Origin: Cryptomeria japonica
Lineage: Eukaryota > Streptophyta > Pinopsida > Cupressales > Cupressaceae
DNA length: 64,000 nt
Direction: 5' to 3'
Assembly: GCF_030272615.1 (NCBI RefSeq)
Contig: NC_081407.1
Location: forward strand, 139,070,897-139,134,896
The position numbers were made by a program, and so were the translations under genes. Shown here in pieces: positions 45,209 through 57,060 of the stretch; the stretch's first letter is position 1, and the number at the start of each line of letters is the position of its first letter. Under the pieces are notes generated by a model, which worked only from the letters and a program-made list of their open reading frames with translations, searched no databases and was not told the origin of the DNA.

Positions 45209-48200
45209 TTACAAGCTCTTTTCGGCCTCTGCAGTTTCTTCAACAGGTTGTTCGATTGCAACCTCTTCTACCTTTTCAGGGGCGCTCTCCAACTGTTTCG
45301 GATCATGGGTGGCATATTTTTTTATCCACTCATCATACACATCTTCTGTTGACCATGAGAAATTAATCACTTTATCCTTAGCCTTGGTCAACCTTTCCCA
45401 AGAGTTTCTCATTTTGTTGACTTCTAAATTGAGAAAACCATAATGTGACTTAATTTTCTCTATCTCTTATATTGTCAAAACAAAGAAAGAAGCATCATCT
45501 AGATCAATAATTCCCTTAATTCTTGCTGATAGCTTGGCTTCTACCTCCTTAAGTCATATTTGTTTGTCCTTCAGCTGATTTGGGCTAGCAAAAACTCCTG
45601 GGAGCAACTCAAAAACTTGATCAGTATATTCCTTTTTGCACAAATTAACTTTCCTATCAACATTATCCACCCCTGCTGCTAATTGTACTAAATCTTTAGT
45701 GATGTCAAAAGTGGATCTAATGATAGGATTGGCCCTTGCTTCATCGCAAGATACACACATAAACTCTAAATCTTGCTCCCTAGGCCTCCATTTGTCAAAA
45801 ATAGGTGTCAAAATGGCCTTGTCTCCCCTGAGCTCATTCCATATATCCACAATTTTACCTACATTATTGTAGAGCAATAAGGCATTCATTGTATCTGCAA
45901 AACTGGAAATTGTAGCCCTTACTCTCTCCTCATACTTCTTTGCATATAAGGCTTGAGCCTGTTTTAAGTTTTCTAATTCTTGAGGAGTAATTTCAACCAT
46001 TTGAGAGTTGGAGGGTGCTAGAGATGGTGGAAACTCAATGATAGGGCTAGTAGGTGGAGGTCTTGCAGGAGAAGAGGAAATCATCACTGTTGAAGACTCA
46101 CCTTGATGTTATTGTCCAGTCAACTGGCTCTACAGCTTAGCAATGATGCTATCCTTACCTCTTACCTCCTCCTTAGCATTGTTATAAGCCTTCAAAATTG
46201 TTTCCAACTTGACTTGGAGGATCTCTTTCTCTTTGGCTTCCTTTTCTGCTACTGCAACACTAAATTTTGCAGTCTCTAGTATAGTGCTAGTAGCTTCCAC
46301 TACCCCTGTACTCTGCACTCTTTTCACCATCATCCCACCAAGGTAACTTGACCCTGGGGTGTCTTTGCTTTTCTTACTCTCATTTCTCTTGAGAGACTAC
46401 ATGACGAGTGCAGCATTATCCTTACTAAAAGTAATTCCCTCTATGGGTTTGGTCACCTTCCTCACTGCATCTAGTACCAGGGCATCTGCTATATCCCACT
46501 CGGGTAAAATAAGCACTCCAGCTTGTGCCACCATATCTCTCCCTTGCTCAGGGGTGATGGTTTTGAACTCTTCCATCATCTCTTTCTTTATTTCCTCTTC
46601 TACCAGGGCTAGATCTTTATTAGGTTGCTCACCTTTTTTCTTTTCACATCTAGCATTATATTTATCTATGTTCTATTTCCATATAAACTGCATAAATGCT
46701 TCTGATGTGACAAAATTGTTGTCAGCCAAGAGGGCATTACTTGCCTGCTTTATCTCAGGATCCCACTCTTGGCCTTTGAGTTCAGTGGTGGTAATGTCCA
46801 TTTCAGCAGCAAGGGGTTCTTCTGGCATTCCTTCTTCCACTTCATCATAAGTGTAGGCAATTTCCCCTAGACTGCCTAACTGTAGGAGTTGCTCAGCTGC
46901 TACTTGCTCATCTCCTATGTGGATAGGGGATTGAGATGGGGAATACAAAGGTGCATCTGATTGTACTTCTTTCCCTACCCTTTGCTTCTTTGGGCTTTCT
47001 TGGATGTCAATGACATCTTGTATCTTCCTCTTTCCTTTAGAGGTAGAGGGCTCCCCTGTTGTAGGCATCAGCACACTATAACTAGATTTCTTGTGCAGTG
47101 TATAATCACTAGGAGGGATTGCTTTGTTGGAAGTTGACCTACTTAGGATCACTCTTGCCTTTTCAGGGTTGCCTTTAATCACAACTTCCCTCTTCTCCTT
47201 CAGGGTTTGCATCACATCCTCAAAGCAAACAATTAAAAACTTTAATTTCTCCTCCAGAGGGAAGAAACTAGACAATGGGTCATAGTTGGCATCAAGCTGA
47301 TGCACAAAATCCAAGGCTTTCTTATAAGCCACCCATTTCTCTTTCCTCAGCTCCTGCTCATCTAGATCAAACTCATTTCTGATGAGGTTTTCAGGAAACT
47401 GAAATTGATGGGGCCTACCTCTGCATGCTGCTTTCTTTCTAAACATGCCATTGAAGAAGTCTTCTAGATTGGCACACCTAGAAACTGTAGTAGACAAATG
47501 ATAAGGCTTGAGAAAATCCTCAAAGCAATTCCAACCTCCCTTTGTTATTACAAATTGGTGGGCTATGGTAGCTGTAGGGAAAATAGTCCCTTTACCCCTG
47601 CCTGTTAGCTCTGCCTCTTGTACACCACCAATTTGTCTAAGGATCTCTACAATTCCCACTTTGAGAGGGACGTGGTAAGGTAGCAAGAATGGGGTGCCTC
47701 TAAAACCAAACACTCTGAAAACTATCGAGACTGGATACAAATAAATGTCACCCCAACTGTGAACAATTTTTATGTTCTCTACAAATTCTTTTGGTCTTAT
47801 GAATTCCAAAAGAGCCTTGGGGATTCTTGGGTTCTCCGAGTAGAGGAGAGTCCTGATCTTGGATGCAAAGTATTTGTCAAACTTCAAGAAACTGACATCC
47901 TCTCTATCCCATGACAACACAGTACTCCATAGTTGTACCGACATCTTTTCTCCTTCTTTCTCCTTGACAAGGTCTAGTCCGCTGGCAAAGTAATCACCAC
48001 CTTTGAAAAGAAATAGATGCATCAGGAGTGAGTACCATTTGAAAGGCCTATCCACCTTTCCATTCTTTATTCCTGTTAACCCTCCATGGATAGCATCAAC
48101 AATGAAAGAAGCATAATCAAATGTAATTGCAAGAGAAGGATTCAAAATATGAGCAATCATTAACAGGTAGTGATTTGGCATATTTGCTTTAGCATCTTCT

Positions 48201-48850
48201 CCCAAAACTTGGCAAAGTGCCCAATACATTCCTTTAGCCCTAAGGGTGAACATACTCAATAAAAAGGGCTCTTTTGTGTTGGGTCCTACAATTGTCAACC
48301 CACCTATCTTCACAAAAAACTCCTTGAGAGGCTCGTTCCTGAGATGACTCCTCTGTGCACTATAAATTTGAGCTAATGATTTGAAATTTATGGGTTCTAG
48401 AAAATTGGTAAACTCATTAAGCCCAAAAGCATTCTTGAATTCTTCAGCATTAATCTCAATAAGGGTTTTTCCATTTATATCTCGAATGCTTCTTGTGACT
48501 GGATCATAGTTGAGTGCAATTTGGGTCAACAGATCTATGTCCATAAATACCCCTGGGACTACCAATTTCCCAACATCTAATTCCCAAATACTGTTTTGTG
48601 GGGCCGGAGGATTTCTCATTCCAAATCCAACCTTAAATAACCCCAACCTAGACAATCCAACCTATGGGTCTCTCAACCAGTTACCCTTGTCATACAGTCC
48701 TTCTCCTATCTTTAAACATGGAGCTCTAGGCACTAATTCTTTTGCCTTCGATGCCTGATTAATTGACAATGTCAACTGTTCAAGAAAATCATCACAGACA
48801 CTTCTTTCTGAATAATTGACTTTGCCAGAAAATTCTCTTTTAGGAGCCAT
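45209..48850 (-). pseudogene. Unidentified 1,213-codon frame broken by seven stops but no frameshift
   Basis: Reading from ATG 48850, the same frame runs to TAA 45209. It is interrupted by TAG at 48662, 46673, 46397 and 46130, TAA at 46109 and 45467, and TGA at 45554. The longest open part is 660 codons (46673-48655). The first 450 residues look globular and helical, the next 200 are Ser/Pro/Lys-rich with a possible nuclear signal (GKRKIQDV, SPKKQR), and the last 400 are rich in Glu, Lys and Gln with likely coiled coils. I recognise no catalytic motif. Such long unknown proteins are common in plant repeats. Lack of introns and nearby transposon debris suggest a mobile-element protein, but that is inference. 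Confidence 0.6.
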
Positions 48851-50373
48851 TTAAAAAAAATGTAAGAAATGAATACCGCTCCTAAATACTTCTGTGACGA
48901 ATCAATATCTTATCTAAAACACACCACACAGGAATTGCTACACAAGAGTACGAGAAAACTTGTTCTTAACTTGAAGGAATTTTCTCTACAACTAAACTGA
49001 CTTGTTCTATACCTAAAGAAGATAGCTTTGCATCTGCTCCTCTGCAAAAATTCTTTAAAAGATATCTTCACCCGGTTGATGGGAAATCATATATTGTACT
49101 CAGGGTCTTAACTACAACATTGATTCTGCATGCTTCGGCCGTCCCTTCAAAATTGAATTCATAAGAGAATTCATATTTTTCACTCCAATGGGTCACAATG
49201 TTCTTGCAAGTCTTTCATTTCACTCTTTCGCAACTTCGCGAAGCATAACTATCAGGTAGCTTGGTCCTGCGAAATAGCACCGACCGTCCAATCAAAAGAA
49301 ACTTGATCGAGCATTATACTAACTAACAGCTTTGGCTCTACGCTAGGTCCCGCTTCTATATTAGCTACATGCTACCACGTGGTGCTCAACCACTGGCCTT
49401 GAAATGTCTTTCGCATTCGACTTAATGCTGGCCGTGTGTCTTTCTCTTATACCACCGATTCCACCTTGGCAGGCCCACAACTTTCTTCTAAGACCACGTG
49501 TCGCTGGACACATTGCCATCCATCATGACACATGGATGGTTCTCGTTCACTTTCTCTATTTCACAGGGCATAAAGCACGAGCATCTTACCCTTGCGAAAT
49601 AGCGTGGGCCGTCAGATCATTTTTTAGTTGATCGGCTTTTAACCATCTGAATAGGCTTCGGCTCAAAATTTCAACAAACCATAGCCAATTATGGGAAAAG
49701 AAAAGCCCATTTTTAATCAGTGATAACACCAAGTTCATCTTTTCAAGGGGATGTCCTATAAGGCATTGAGCCAAGACTGAAGCTAGTAAAGAAATACCAT
49801 TCATGTTTGCACCCAAGCATGCGACTTAAATAGAAGATTAAGTTGAACACAAAGTTACAACTAAAGAAGAATGGATGCAAGTCACTGGTAAATTTCAAAA
49901 CAGAAATGTTTATGAGAAGCATGAGGAGGTAAGTGAACTTATATACATTCTTCATAAGGTGTTTCAATTCCTTGTTGGATTTTTATTCATGATTCATCTT
50001 TATCTATTTGTTCAAAACTATTTAAAGCATTGCATGCTAATGAGATAGGGTAGTGATTTTGCAAAACCAATTAATGGTTTTGTTTCAATGAGTTTCCCTT
50101 TTGGTTAGTGTAGTTTAGGTTATTTTTTGGAGTTCAATAAGTATTGTTGCATAAGCTTGTATGTATCTTTTCTTTAATTGTTGAAGCACATTAGTTTGTT
50201 GTTTAGTTTAGGTTAGTGTGTTAGCTTTTTGAGTGGTGCTAATAGCAACGTCAATTTTGAGTTTGAGTTTTGTTTCAGGTATTTGTCACTCCTATGCCCA
50301 GTGGATGGGCTAAGGCTACTAGTCTTACATGTTTTAGTAGGAAAAACATTAGTATAGGTTGCCAAAAATATTA
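48851..50373. other. Upstream region of the long minus-strand frame
   Basis: More GC-rich around 49130-49640 than its surroundings. It holds a G-box palindrome CCACGTGG (49375-49382) and a CACGTGTC G-box/ABRE-type site (49495-49502). Two similar blocks of TGCGAAATAGC, then CCGTC, then TTGATCG lie at about 49268-49309 and 49593-49634. It is a plausible promoter for the minus-strand frame. Beyond 49860 nothing is recognised. Confidence 0.45.
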
Positions 50374-50733
50374 CCTATTTGTTCCCCTTGGCCCAAATAT
50401 TTAGCTGAAATTCTTACTAGAGCTTTGTCTTTTTAGTCTCATGTTGGAATCTTTGGATGTTCTTTCATGAATAATGAATTAAATATCTTTGTTAGACTTA
50501 TTTGATTTATTAGAATGCCAAATATTTAATGAAGATGGAATAAAGCTATATATGGTTGTGAAAAAGGTAAGATAGGCCTCATTATGTTAATGATGCATGT
50601 TGGAATCAAGGGTCTTCTAAAGGTTGCCTCAATCTATACAAAAAATCCACATACAAAATAGAGGTATTTATTTAAAAACTTAAGGCTTTCATCTTAGTAT
50701 AGGGTACAAACCTTGCTGATGATAATTGTTTAC
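50374..50733 (+). repeat. Diverged direct repeat, right copy
   Basis: Counterpart of 26458-26812 in the same orientation. Confidence 0.65.
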
Positions 50734-52160
50734 CATAGTCTATTACCTAGTGTTGCCAATCTGTTAAATTAGGGACAAAATATAATGTAGAAAATTACAC
50801 ACCCTCACAATTTCACATTGTGTTTGGAAGTTATTTTTTGTTTATTCTTGTGGTATATTTTAGTTTCATTTTATCTTAAATTTGGTCCTATCTTCTCTTC
50901 ACCAAGTTTTTCCAAGATTTAATATTGTTTTCACTTTTTTCAAGAAAACTTGCTAGATTTTGGAAAATTTCTCCAAGATGCAAATGCAATGTGTAGCCAT
51001 ATACACAATGCACTAACATCCTAAAAAAATTAAATTTGAACTATCAATTTCCAACCCATTGTCTTTGGATGTCTTTTATAATGTTCAATTAAAAAAGTAA
51101 TGACCTTTGTCTACAGCTATGACCCAACAATCCATCATATCCTTTTACAAGACAACTTTGTAATCTCTCTAATCTCTTAGAAGATCTCTTAGTTAATCTC
51201 TCACTCTCGCTTAGAAGAAATCTAATAAATCTTTATAAAAAGGCTACATAACTCCTTTTTTTTTAAATATATTTTTCTTAGCTTCTACTAAGAACACATT
51301 GTTGTACTTTGCTAAAATCCTTTAAAGATCTTACCATTTCTCGCATACATAAGTGCTTGCTAATATTGTTCTTATTTCATTTTGGTTAGATAAGATTCCT
51401 ACAATTTCTATATAGCTTCCTCCATTATCTTTTTAAAAATATTTTGGTCTAGAACATTACACATCTTATCAATACACTGTGGTATTCTTCCCTATAGACT
51501 AGGCTAATATTCATAGATTTGATTATTTTTCACTGCTCTAAATTCCTAGATGCACATAGAATATGAAAACACATTATTTTTCTACTCTCTTTATTATTGG
51601 TTGTATGTGGATATCAAAAGACCAATATAGGCGCTTGACCACTCTTAGCAAGATGCTAAACAACCCCAACCATTTTGTGTTTCTCATAGCTATAGATATA
51701 CTGTGAGAATTTGACTATATGGAGGTTTTTCAATTGTTTCTTATTTTTTATTATTTATATTCTTCATTCAAATTAATGTGAAAAATATAGTTTTTCTTTT
51801 TGGTTGTGAAAATCAGGTAGACAACTAAACTAAAATATAGCATTTTCTTGAATTTTATGAATGTTCCAGGCCATACAAATAATGGTGTGATATGCAAATG
51901 TGTGTGTGACATGTTGGTGTCCTAGAGAACAATTTCCATCTTTCAATTCAAGTTCCATTTTCCATGTTGTTTTCTATTCTAAAACTATCTTGTATAAATT
52001 TACATCTTAGTCCTTCAACAAAAATATTATATCAAGTTCTTTCATGCTTTAGCTTAATGAAACTTTTTCATTTTTTTAATGGAAACAAGTCAAAATACAC
52101 AAATCCCAACATCTTTGCCTTTACATATCAAATTATAACATTTTGAGTAAGCATACATCT
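50734..52160. other. AT-rich gene-poor interval
   Basis: No recognisable gene. It probably holds old repeat remnants. Confidence 0.35.
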
Positions 52161-52164
52161 AAAC

Positions 52165-52337
52165 CACAAGTTGCCTCTAGTTAAGCAACCACATGCAAGG
52201 AGATCCAGTCCATAAAACTCACCTAGTGGTCAAACATAGACTAAACACACCTTTGGGGATTTGAACCTTAGTGGATTTCATTATATCACATATCAACATA
52301 TCACTAATTATTTTCAACCAATTAAGCTACAACACTT
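52165..52337 (-). mobile_element. Possible tRNA-derived SINE remnant
   Basis: On the minus strand an A-box-like TAGCTTAATTGG (52318-52329) is followed about 50 bp later by a B-box GGTTCAAATCC (52257-52267). No target duplication was found, so the ends are approximate. Confidence 0.45.
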
Positions 52338-54898
52338 TAGCTTTTTTTTTTCATTTTCAAGTTTAATGAATTTCTAGGATTCCTAGAGTTATTTTATTCT
52401 CTTTGAATTGAATAGTAATAAAACACATTTCATTTGAAACTAGATCCTAGGATAGTAAAGGTAGGAATAATTAAGTTAGAAAATAAATATATTCTAACAA
52501 AATAAATAAAATATTTACTACATATCCGATCCTTGTTGATCTTCACTGCAAGAATGTATTTTGTAGACCCCAAATGTTTGCTATCAAATATGCTAGAAAT
52601 CTAAGTTTTGAGATTCCCAATCCTTGTATCATTGTCACTAAAAAATAACATCTAATCCACATACACTATAAATATCAGAATATTATCATCAATAATTTTA
52701 ATATAAACACATTGATATTATTCACTTCTACCAAAACTCAACCTCAACGTGAAAGAATCAAAACTTCTCATACTACATATTGGGTATTTTTTTTAGACCA
52801 TACAATGATCATTTTAACTTGTAGACCATTTTTTTCACTTTACCACAAAAAAATTAGGATATCACATATAAATCTCCTCCACAAGATCCCCATGCAAGAA
52901 AGACTCAAACTTGAAAGTTATAGTAATGGATAGTAGGAATTTAATAGAAGTTAAATTAACAAATAAAATAGATGTCACCAAAATCAACTCCCTCTCTCCA
53001 GGATTAGCCTTTGGCCACTATTTTGGCCCTTTACTACTCCAACTAATTGTTTGTGGTTATTTTATTTCTATACACCCACTTAGAGAAAATGTGTTTTCTT
53101 CTCTTAATCAAGCTAACAAGATCCTAGGTGTTACAAATATTCAAAGCCATCATCTCCTCCTACATGGAAAGAATCCAAGACTCACTATCCTCCAAAGAGA
53201 GTGCATCCCCGATAAATTTAAGTTTGTTCTCAATACTCAACAAAGTGAATGCATAGAAAAATATTGGTGGGCTATGTTGTAAATGTGTTGTTGATGAGTA
53301 TGATTGGTTGTCATTGATGTCAACATAATGGTTGTCATTAGTGTTAACATGTGTTCTTGGTGTTGGTGATCTGGAAGATGTTTTCCTGGAATCTTTGGTG
53401 CTCTAGAAGATGTGTTTCAATATAGATTAGTTGAGATGATGGTGATCCAGATATTTATGTTTATTAGATATGGTTTTGATTGATTGTATTCATGTATATC
53501 TTGATTCCATTCTTATTTCTTTTGTATTGGGCAATGGCTCTTGGATTCGGATTAAGTCTTAAATTCGAGGATGTGTAGTGGCATTGGTGCAGTGTGTAAG
53601 TCATGATTTGGGTCCAGAATTTATAATGGATGTAACGTGTTGATCTAATCGATGATATACATAGTGGTATGGTCTACTTCTCATTCCTTTCTACTAGAAT
53701 GTTTAGTGATTGACTTATTTTAGATCTTTGTCTTGGCCGACTTGGAAGATTATGCTTTCCGGAAGACAGTATTTATATGAGGATGATCTAATTATGTTAG
53801 CATGAAAAAGTGTGACATTGTTATTGAAGATATGCGAGATTGAGAAGGAAGGATTTGATTATTGATGTTGTGTGAAGTGTGTTGGTGTTGAGGCACTGGA
53901 TGTAGTCCAGTTTTTGCAGTGTGTGTTACAATGGTGGATTACCTTTATTTATTTAATTATTTCTTCGGAAATGAGCATTTTGGCAGTGAGCCACCCTTTG
54001 TAAAAATCACCTTAACCAATGTTTTATATTGAGAACTAACATTCTCAATGGTTTTTCCCTTCTTTGATTTTCCATGTCATATTTGGTGTTCGTTGTGTGA
54101 TCTGTTGTATGCTTGTATTTCATGCTATATTTGTCTTAATTAAGTTCATTAGTTACTCCTGATAGTGTTAGATGAAATAAATAAAGCATCATTATCACCA
54201 CTTTTAGAAGGCTTATTTGTGGAGGAATATAAAAAAAATTCTTGCTTATAAATACTTTTCGGGTTATGAGTGCCCCAATTTAAGATTTTTGAAAATTTTA
54301 TAATTTTGAATTTTGTTTATCATGGATAAAGTTATCATATTATTGTATTAGTTGTGTTGAAAGAAAATATAGTGATTTTGTTGGTGGTTGTGAGCCCCAA
54401 AATGTGGTTTTGCCAATAAAAAGGTATGGTTTTGCTCCAAAAACATCTATTTAGTTATTATGCTTAATTAATTTTTTTATGAAAAAATATTTATTGATTC
54501 CATAGATATTCATCTGAAGTTCACACAATTGTGTCATACTCATCCTTGAAATTTGTGGATTCGTTTCTTCAAGCTCATCTTACATGTTCACCTTTCCATT
54601 ATTTAAAAAAAATTGTGCCACTTTAGTCCTTTCATAGCTTTATTTTCTACCATGAAAATTAAAATATGTTGAAACACCACAATCTGTAATGGTTTACAGA
54701 ATTTCAATTCTAAATATTCTTCCTTATTTTATTGTCAAAATTCTTAAATGTGTTACCACTAGCTCTAACCAGTAACAACATGTCCACTAAATTGGCTTCG
54801 AGTTGTTGAACTTATTAATGTGGTATTCACATTAATGAATAAGCTTAGTTACATTTTTTTAGAGGCTCCCAACCACTAAAGGCCATCAATCTATAGCT
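52338..54898. other. Repeat-like interval without recognised genes
   Basis: A 123-codon plus frame at 52911-53282 has no motif I know. From about 53286 to 54110, TG-rich text (GTTGTCATTGATGTCAACAT and similar) with a splice-like, T-rich end resembles an old LTR, but no partner copy lies in the window. Confidence 0.3.
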
Positions 54899-54924
54899 AA
54901 ATGTGATTTCAAGATCTATGATGG

Positions 54925-54929
54925 ATCCC
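54925..54929. repeat. Target-site duplication of the 1.4-kb element, left (ATCCC)
   Basis: ATCCC before the 5' LTR, repeated at 56349-56353. Confidence 0.9.
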
Positions 54930-55297
54930 TATTAGAGTAATTGGGTCTTTACTTGATTAATTAAACAATATTTGTTTAATTCTTTAAGTTCCCTATTATC
55001 TTTTACACTTAAGCTAACATTAGGTACATAATAATTAATTCTTTTATTAATTATTATGTGCAAGCCTAGGGTTTTCCCTTTTAGGGTTTCTTGACCTATT
55101 AAAGGTTAATTTTCTTTTCTTTGTATTATTATCTCATTACACTTTTGGTGAATATTGAGCTCTCCTCTTTTGAGCATATTTTCCTGTGTTTTTTGTTCTT
55201 CAGATTATTTTGCTTCATTGCTTCTCCTTGTAACATATTGTTTTAGCTTGCAGAAGATCTTCAAGCTCCTGTGGTGTTGTGTTTCTCAACTCTCACG
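54930..55297 (+). repeat. 5' LTR of the 1.4-kb element
   Basis: Copy of 55981-56348. Terminal dinucleotides are mutated relative to the 3' copy. Confidence 0.9.
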
Positions 55298-55309
55298 TGG
55301 TATCAGAGC
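55298..55309 (+). promoter_or_regulatory. Primer binding site, initiator tRNA-Met
   Basis: TGGTATCAGAGC directly follows the 5' LTR, the standard plant copia primer site. Confidence 0.92.
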
Positions 55310-55925
55310 TTCAGATCTGCATCTATTTGTTCTTGTTTTGAGAATTTCCTTCGGAAAGGGATCTCTGTGATGCTTGCCAAGCACACAACCATGACAAACA
55401 CCATCAGTACAGGAAATCTATGGGAGCCCAAGAACAAGTGCATGTGTACTCATCTATTGAAGATATCTATAATTGAAATGGCCTAAGTGCTCATGCCAAA
55501 GCTGACTCACTGAATCTGCATGTGCTATAAGAGATGAACCTGTACCCGAAGGGGGCTCAAATTCATCAAATCTATAAAGATGAGATACGGTATCAACACT
55601 CCCAGTAGCCACAACCAAATCAGGGTCATGGAGGTCCCGAATAACCACATCATGTGGTGAGAACTCAACTATCTTACCAGAGCCAGAGTGGCAAATCTGA
55701 TAAATGGACAGGAGGTTCGTCGAGATGTCAGGGACAACCAGAACATCCTGCAGTGTACCCCCATCCAAAGAGACAAAACATGAACCCAAGACTAAAAGCT
55801 GAACTGAGTCACCCACTGCAATCTGTGAAATACCACAAGAGGCCAGAGAAGTCACCAACTGTTGAGTGTGTGTCATATGGTGAGAAGCACCAGAATCTAG
55901 AATCCATGTGGACCCATCTTTCCTG
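55310..55925 (-). pseudogene. Captured copia protease and GAG-pre-integrase fragment, antisense
   Basis: Reads on the minus strand from a protease start (TWILDSGASHHMTHTQ, with the DSG active site) through LLSIYQICHSG to the GAG-pre-integrase block LWHEHLGHFNYRYLQ. The zinc-binding CTDGVCHGCVLGKHHRDPFP follows. TAG stops lie after YLQ and before ISC. In a normal copia protein this region joins protease to integrase, so here only that middle part was captured and it faces the wrong way. Confidence 0.88.
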
Positions 55926-55980
55926 CTTTCAGTAGTTGTTCTAGGTTTTAGCTTCTCCCTAAGTCTAGCTTAAGGGGGGG

Positions 55981-56348
55981 TGTTAGAGTAATTGGGTCTT
56001 TACTTGATTAATTAAATAATATTTGTTTAATTCTTTAAGTTCCCTATTATCTTTTTACACTTAAGCTAACATTAGGTGCATAATAATTAATTCTTTTATT
56101 AATTATTATGTGCAAGCCTAGGGTTTTCCCTTTTAGGGTTTCTTGACCTATTAAAGGTTAATTTTCTTTTCTTTGTATTATTATCTCATTACACTTTTGT
56201 TGAATATTGAGCTCTCCTCTTTTGAGCATATTTTCCTGTGTTTTTGTCCTTCAGATTATTTTGCTTCATTTCTTCTCCTTGTAACAAATTGTTTTAGCTT
56301 GCAGAAGATCTTCAGGCTCCTGTGGTGTTGTGTTTCTCAACTCTCACA
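55981..56348 (+). repeat. 3' LTR of the 1.4-kb element
   Basis: Starts TGTTAGAG and ends CTCTCACA, next to the polypurine tract. Confidence 0.9.
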
Positions 56349-56353
56349 ATCCC
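56349..56353. repeat. Target-site duplication of the 1.4-kb element, right (ATCCC)
   Basis: Identical to 54925-54929. Confidence 0.9.
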
Positions 56354-57060
56354 AAGATCTTGAAGTACTTTACACTTGCATTCATGACATTGAGACATGG
56401 ATTGAATACAACCAAGTCTCTAATGATAAAAAGGTTACCTTTGTAAAATTGAAGCTCTCTCATGTCACTAAGGCTTGGTCACTGAATACAAAAATGTTCA
56501 AATTTCTATTAACACATGGAGCAACTTGTCATAGTTTTGAATAACACATCATATCCTTCTAACTATGATCAAGATTTTCTTATCATGTGGCTTCATTTTT
56601 GACAATGATTTTAAATGTCTATGCAACATTGCATCTACTAGTTCAATTGATTTAAGATATTAGTTGCATCTCTCATTTTAAAGTTCAAAAGTGGATTGCA
56701 AGAACATATATTTAACACTTATTAAGGTATTTGAAAAGCACTACCTTTGCAACACCAAATGTTGCATTCAACCAAGAATAATTCATAAAAGAAAAATTTG
56801 TTGCCCAATCTCAAGAATCTTGACATTCCATTTTTATAATTCCTACCAAAGCATCAAGTTGTCATCCACGACAACATTTTTCTTTAAAAAAAAAATTTCT
56901 ATTCTCCTTCATCTCCTTCTCATGGTACTTATTCTCTAGATAAAACTAGGAAATCTAGTACATTTTATAGTTATTATAAAAATGAGGGTCACACAAAGTT
57001 TAAATGTTTTAAATTGAAGAAACTGAATTTGATTATGAAGTTTCTTAATGTGGAAAAGAA

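Larger units (their letters stand above)
54930..56348 (+). mobile_element. Non-autonomous copia-type LTR element, 1.4 kb, with a backwards interior
   Basis: LTRs of 368 bp (54930-55297 and 55981-56348) differ at about ten sites plus two indels. A perfect ATCCC duplication flanks it. The primer site TGGTATCAGAGC (55298-55309, initiator tRNA-Met) and the polypurine tract AAGGGGGGG (55972-55980) set the orientation as plus. The 683-bp interior lacks coding capacity in that direction and instead carries a copia fragment on the minus strand. It must have been moved by enzymes of another element. The 5' LTR ends are TA and CG, while the 3' LTR keeps TG and CA. Confidence 0.9.
54899..57060 (+). pseudogene. 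Old LTR-retrotransposon gag, interrupted by the 1.4-kb element
   Basis: Removing 54930-56353 rejoins a frame reading KCDFKIYDGSQDLEV, then ETWIEYNQV and KKVTFVKLKLSHVTKAW, a typical plant gag start. After a frameshift near 56540 it continues with an NYDQDFLIMW block, and near 56980 with a zinc-knuckle remnant (YKNEGHTKFKCFKL). Gag packages element RNA; this copy is dead. Confidence 0.65.

Noticed and set aside
44316-49860. Terminal inverted repeats of a DNA transposon around the long unknown frame
   Set aside because: I compared the two flanks by eye and found no convincing inverted match.
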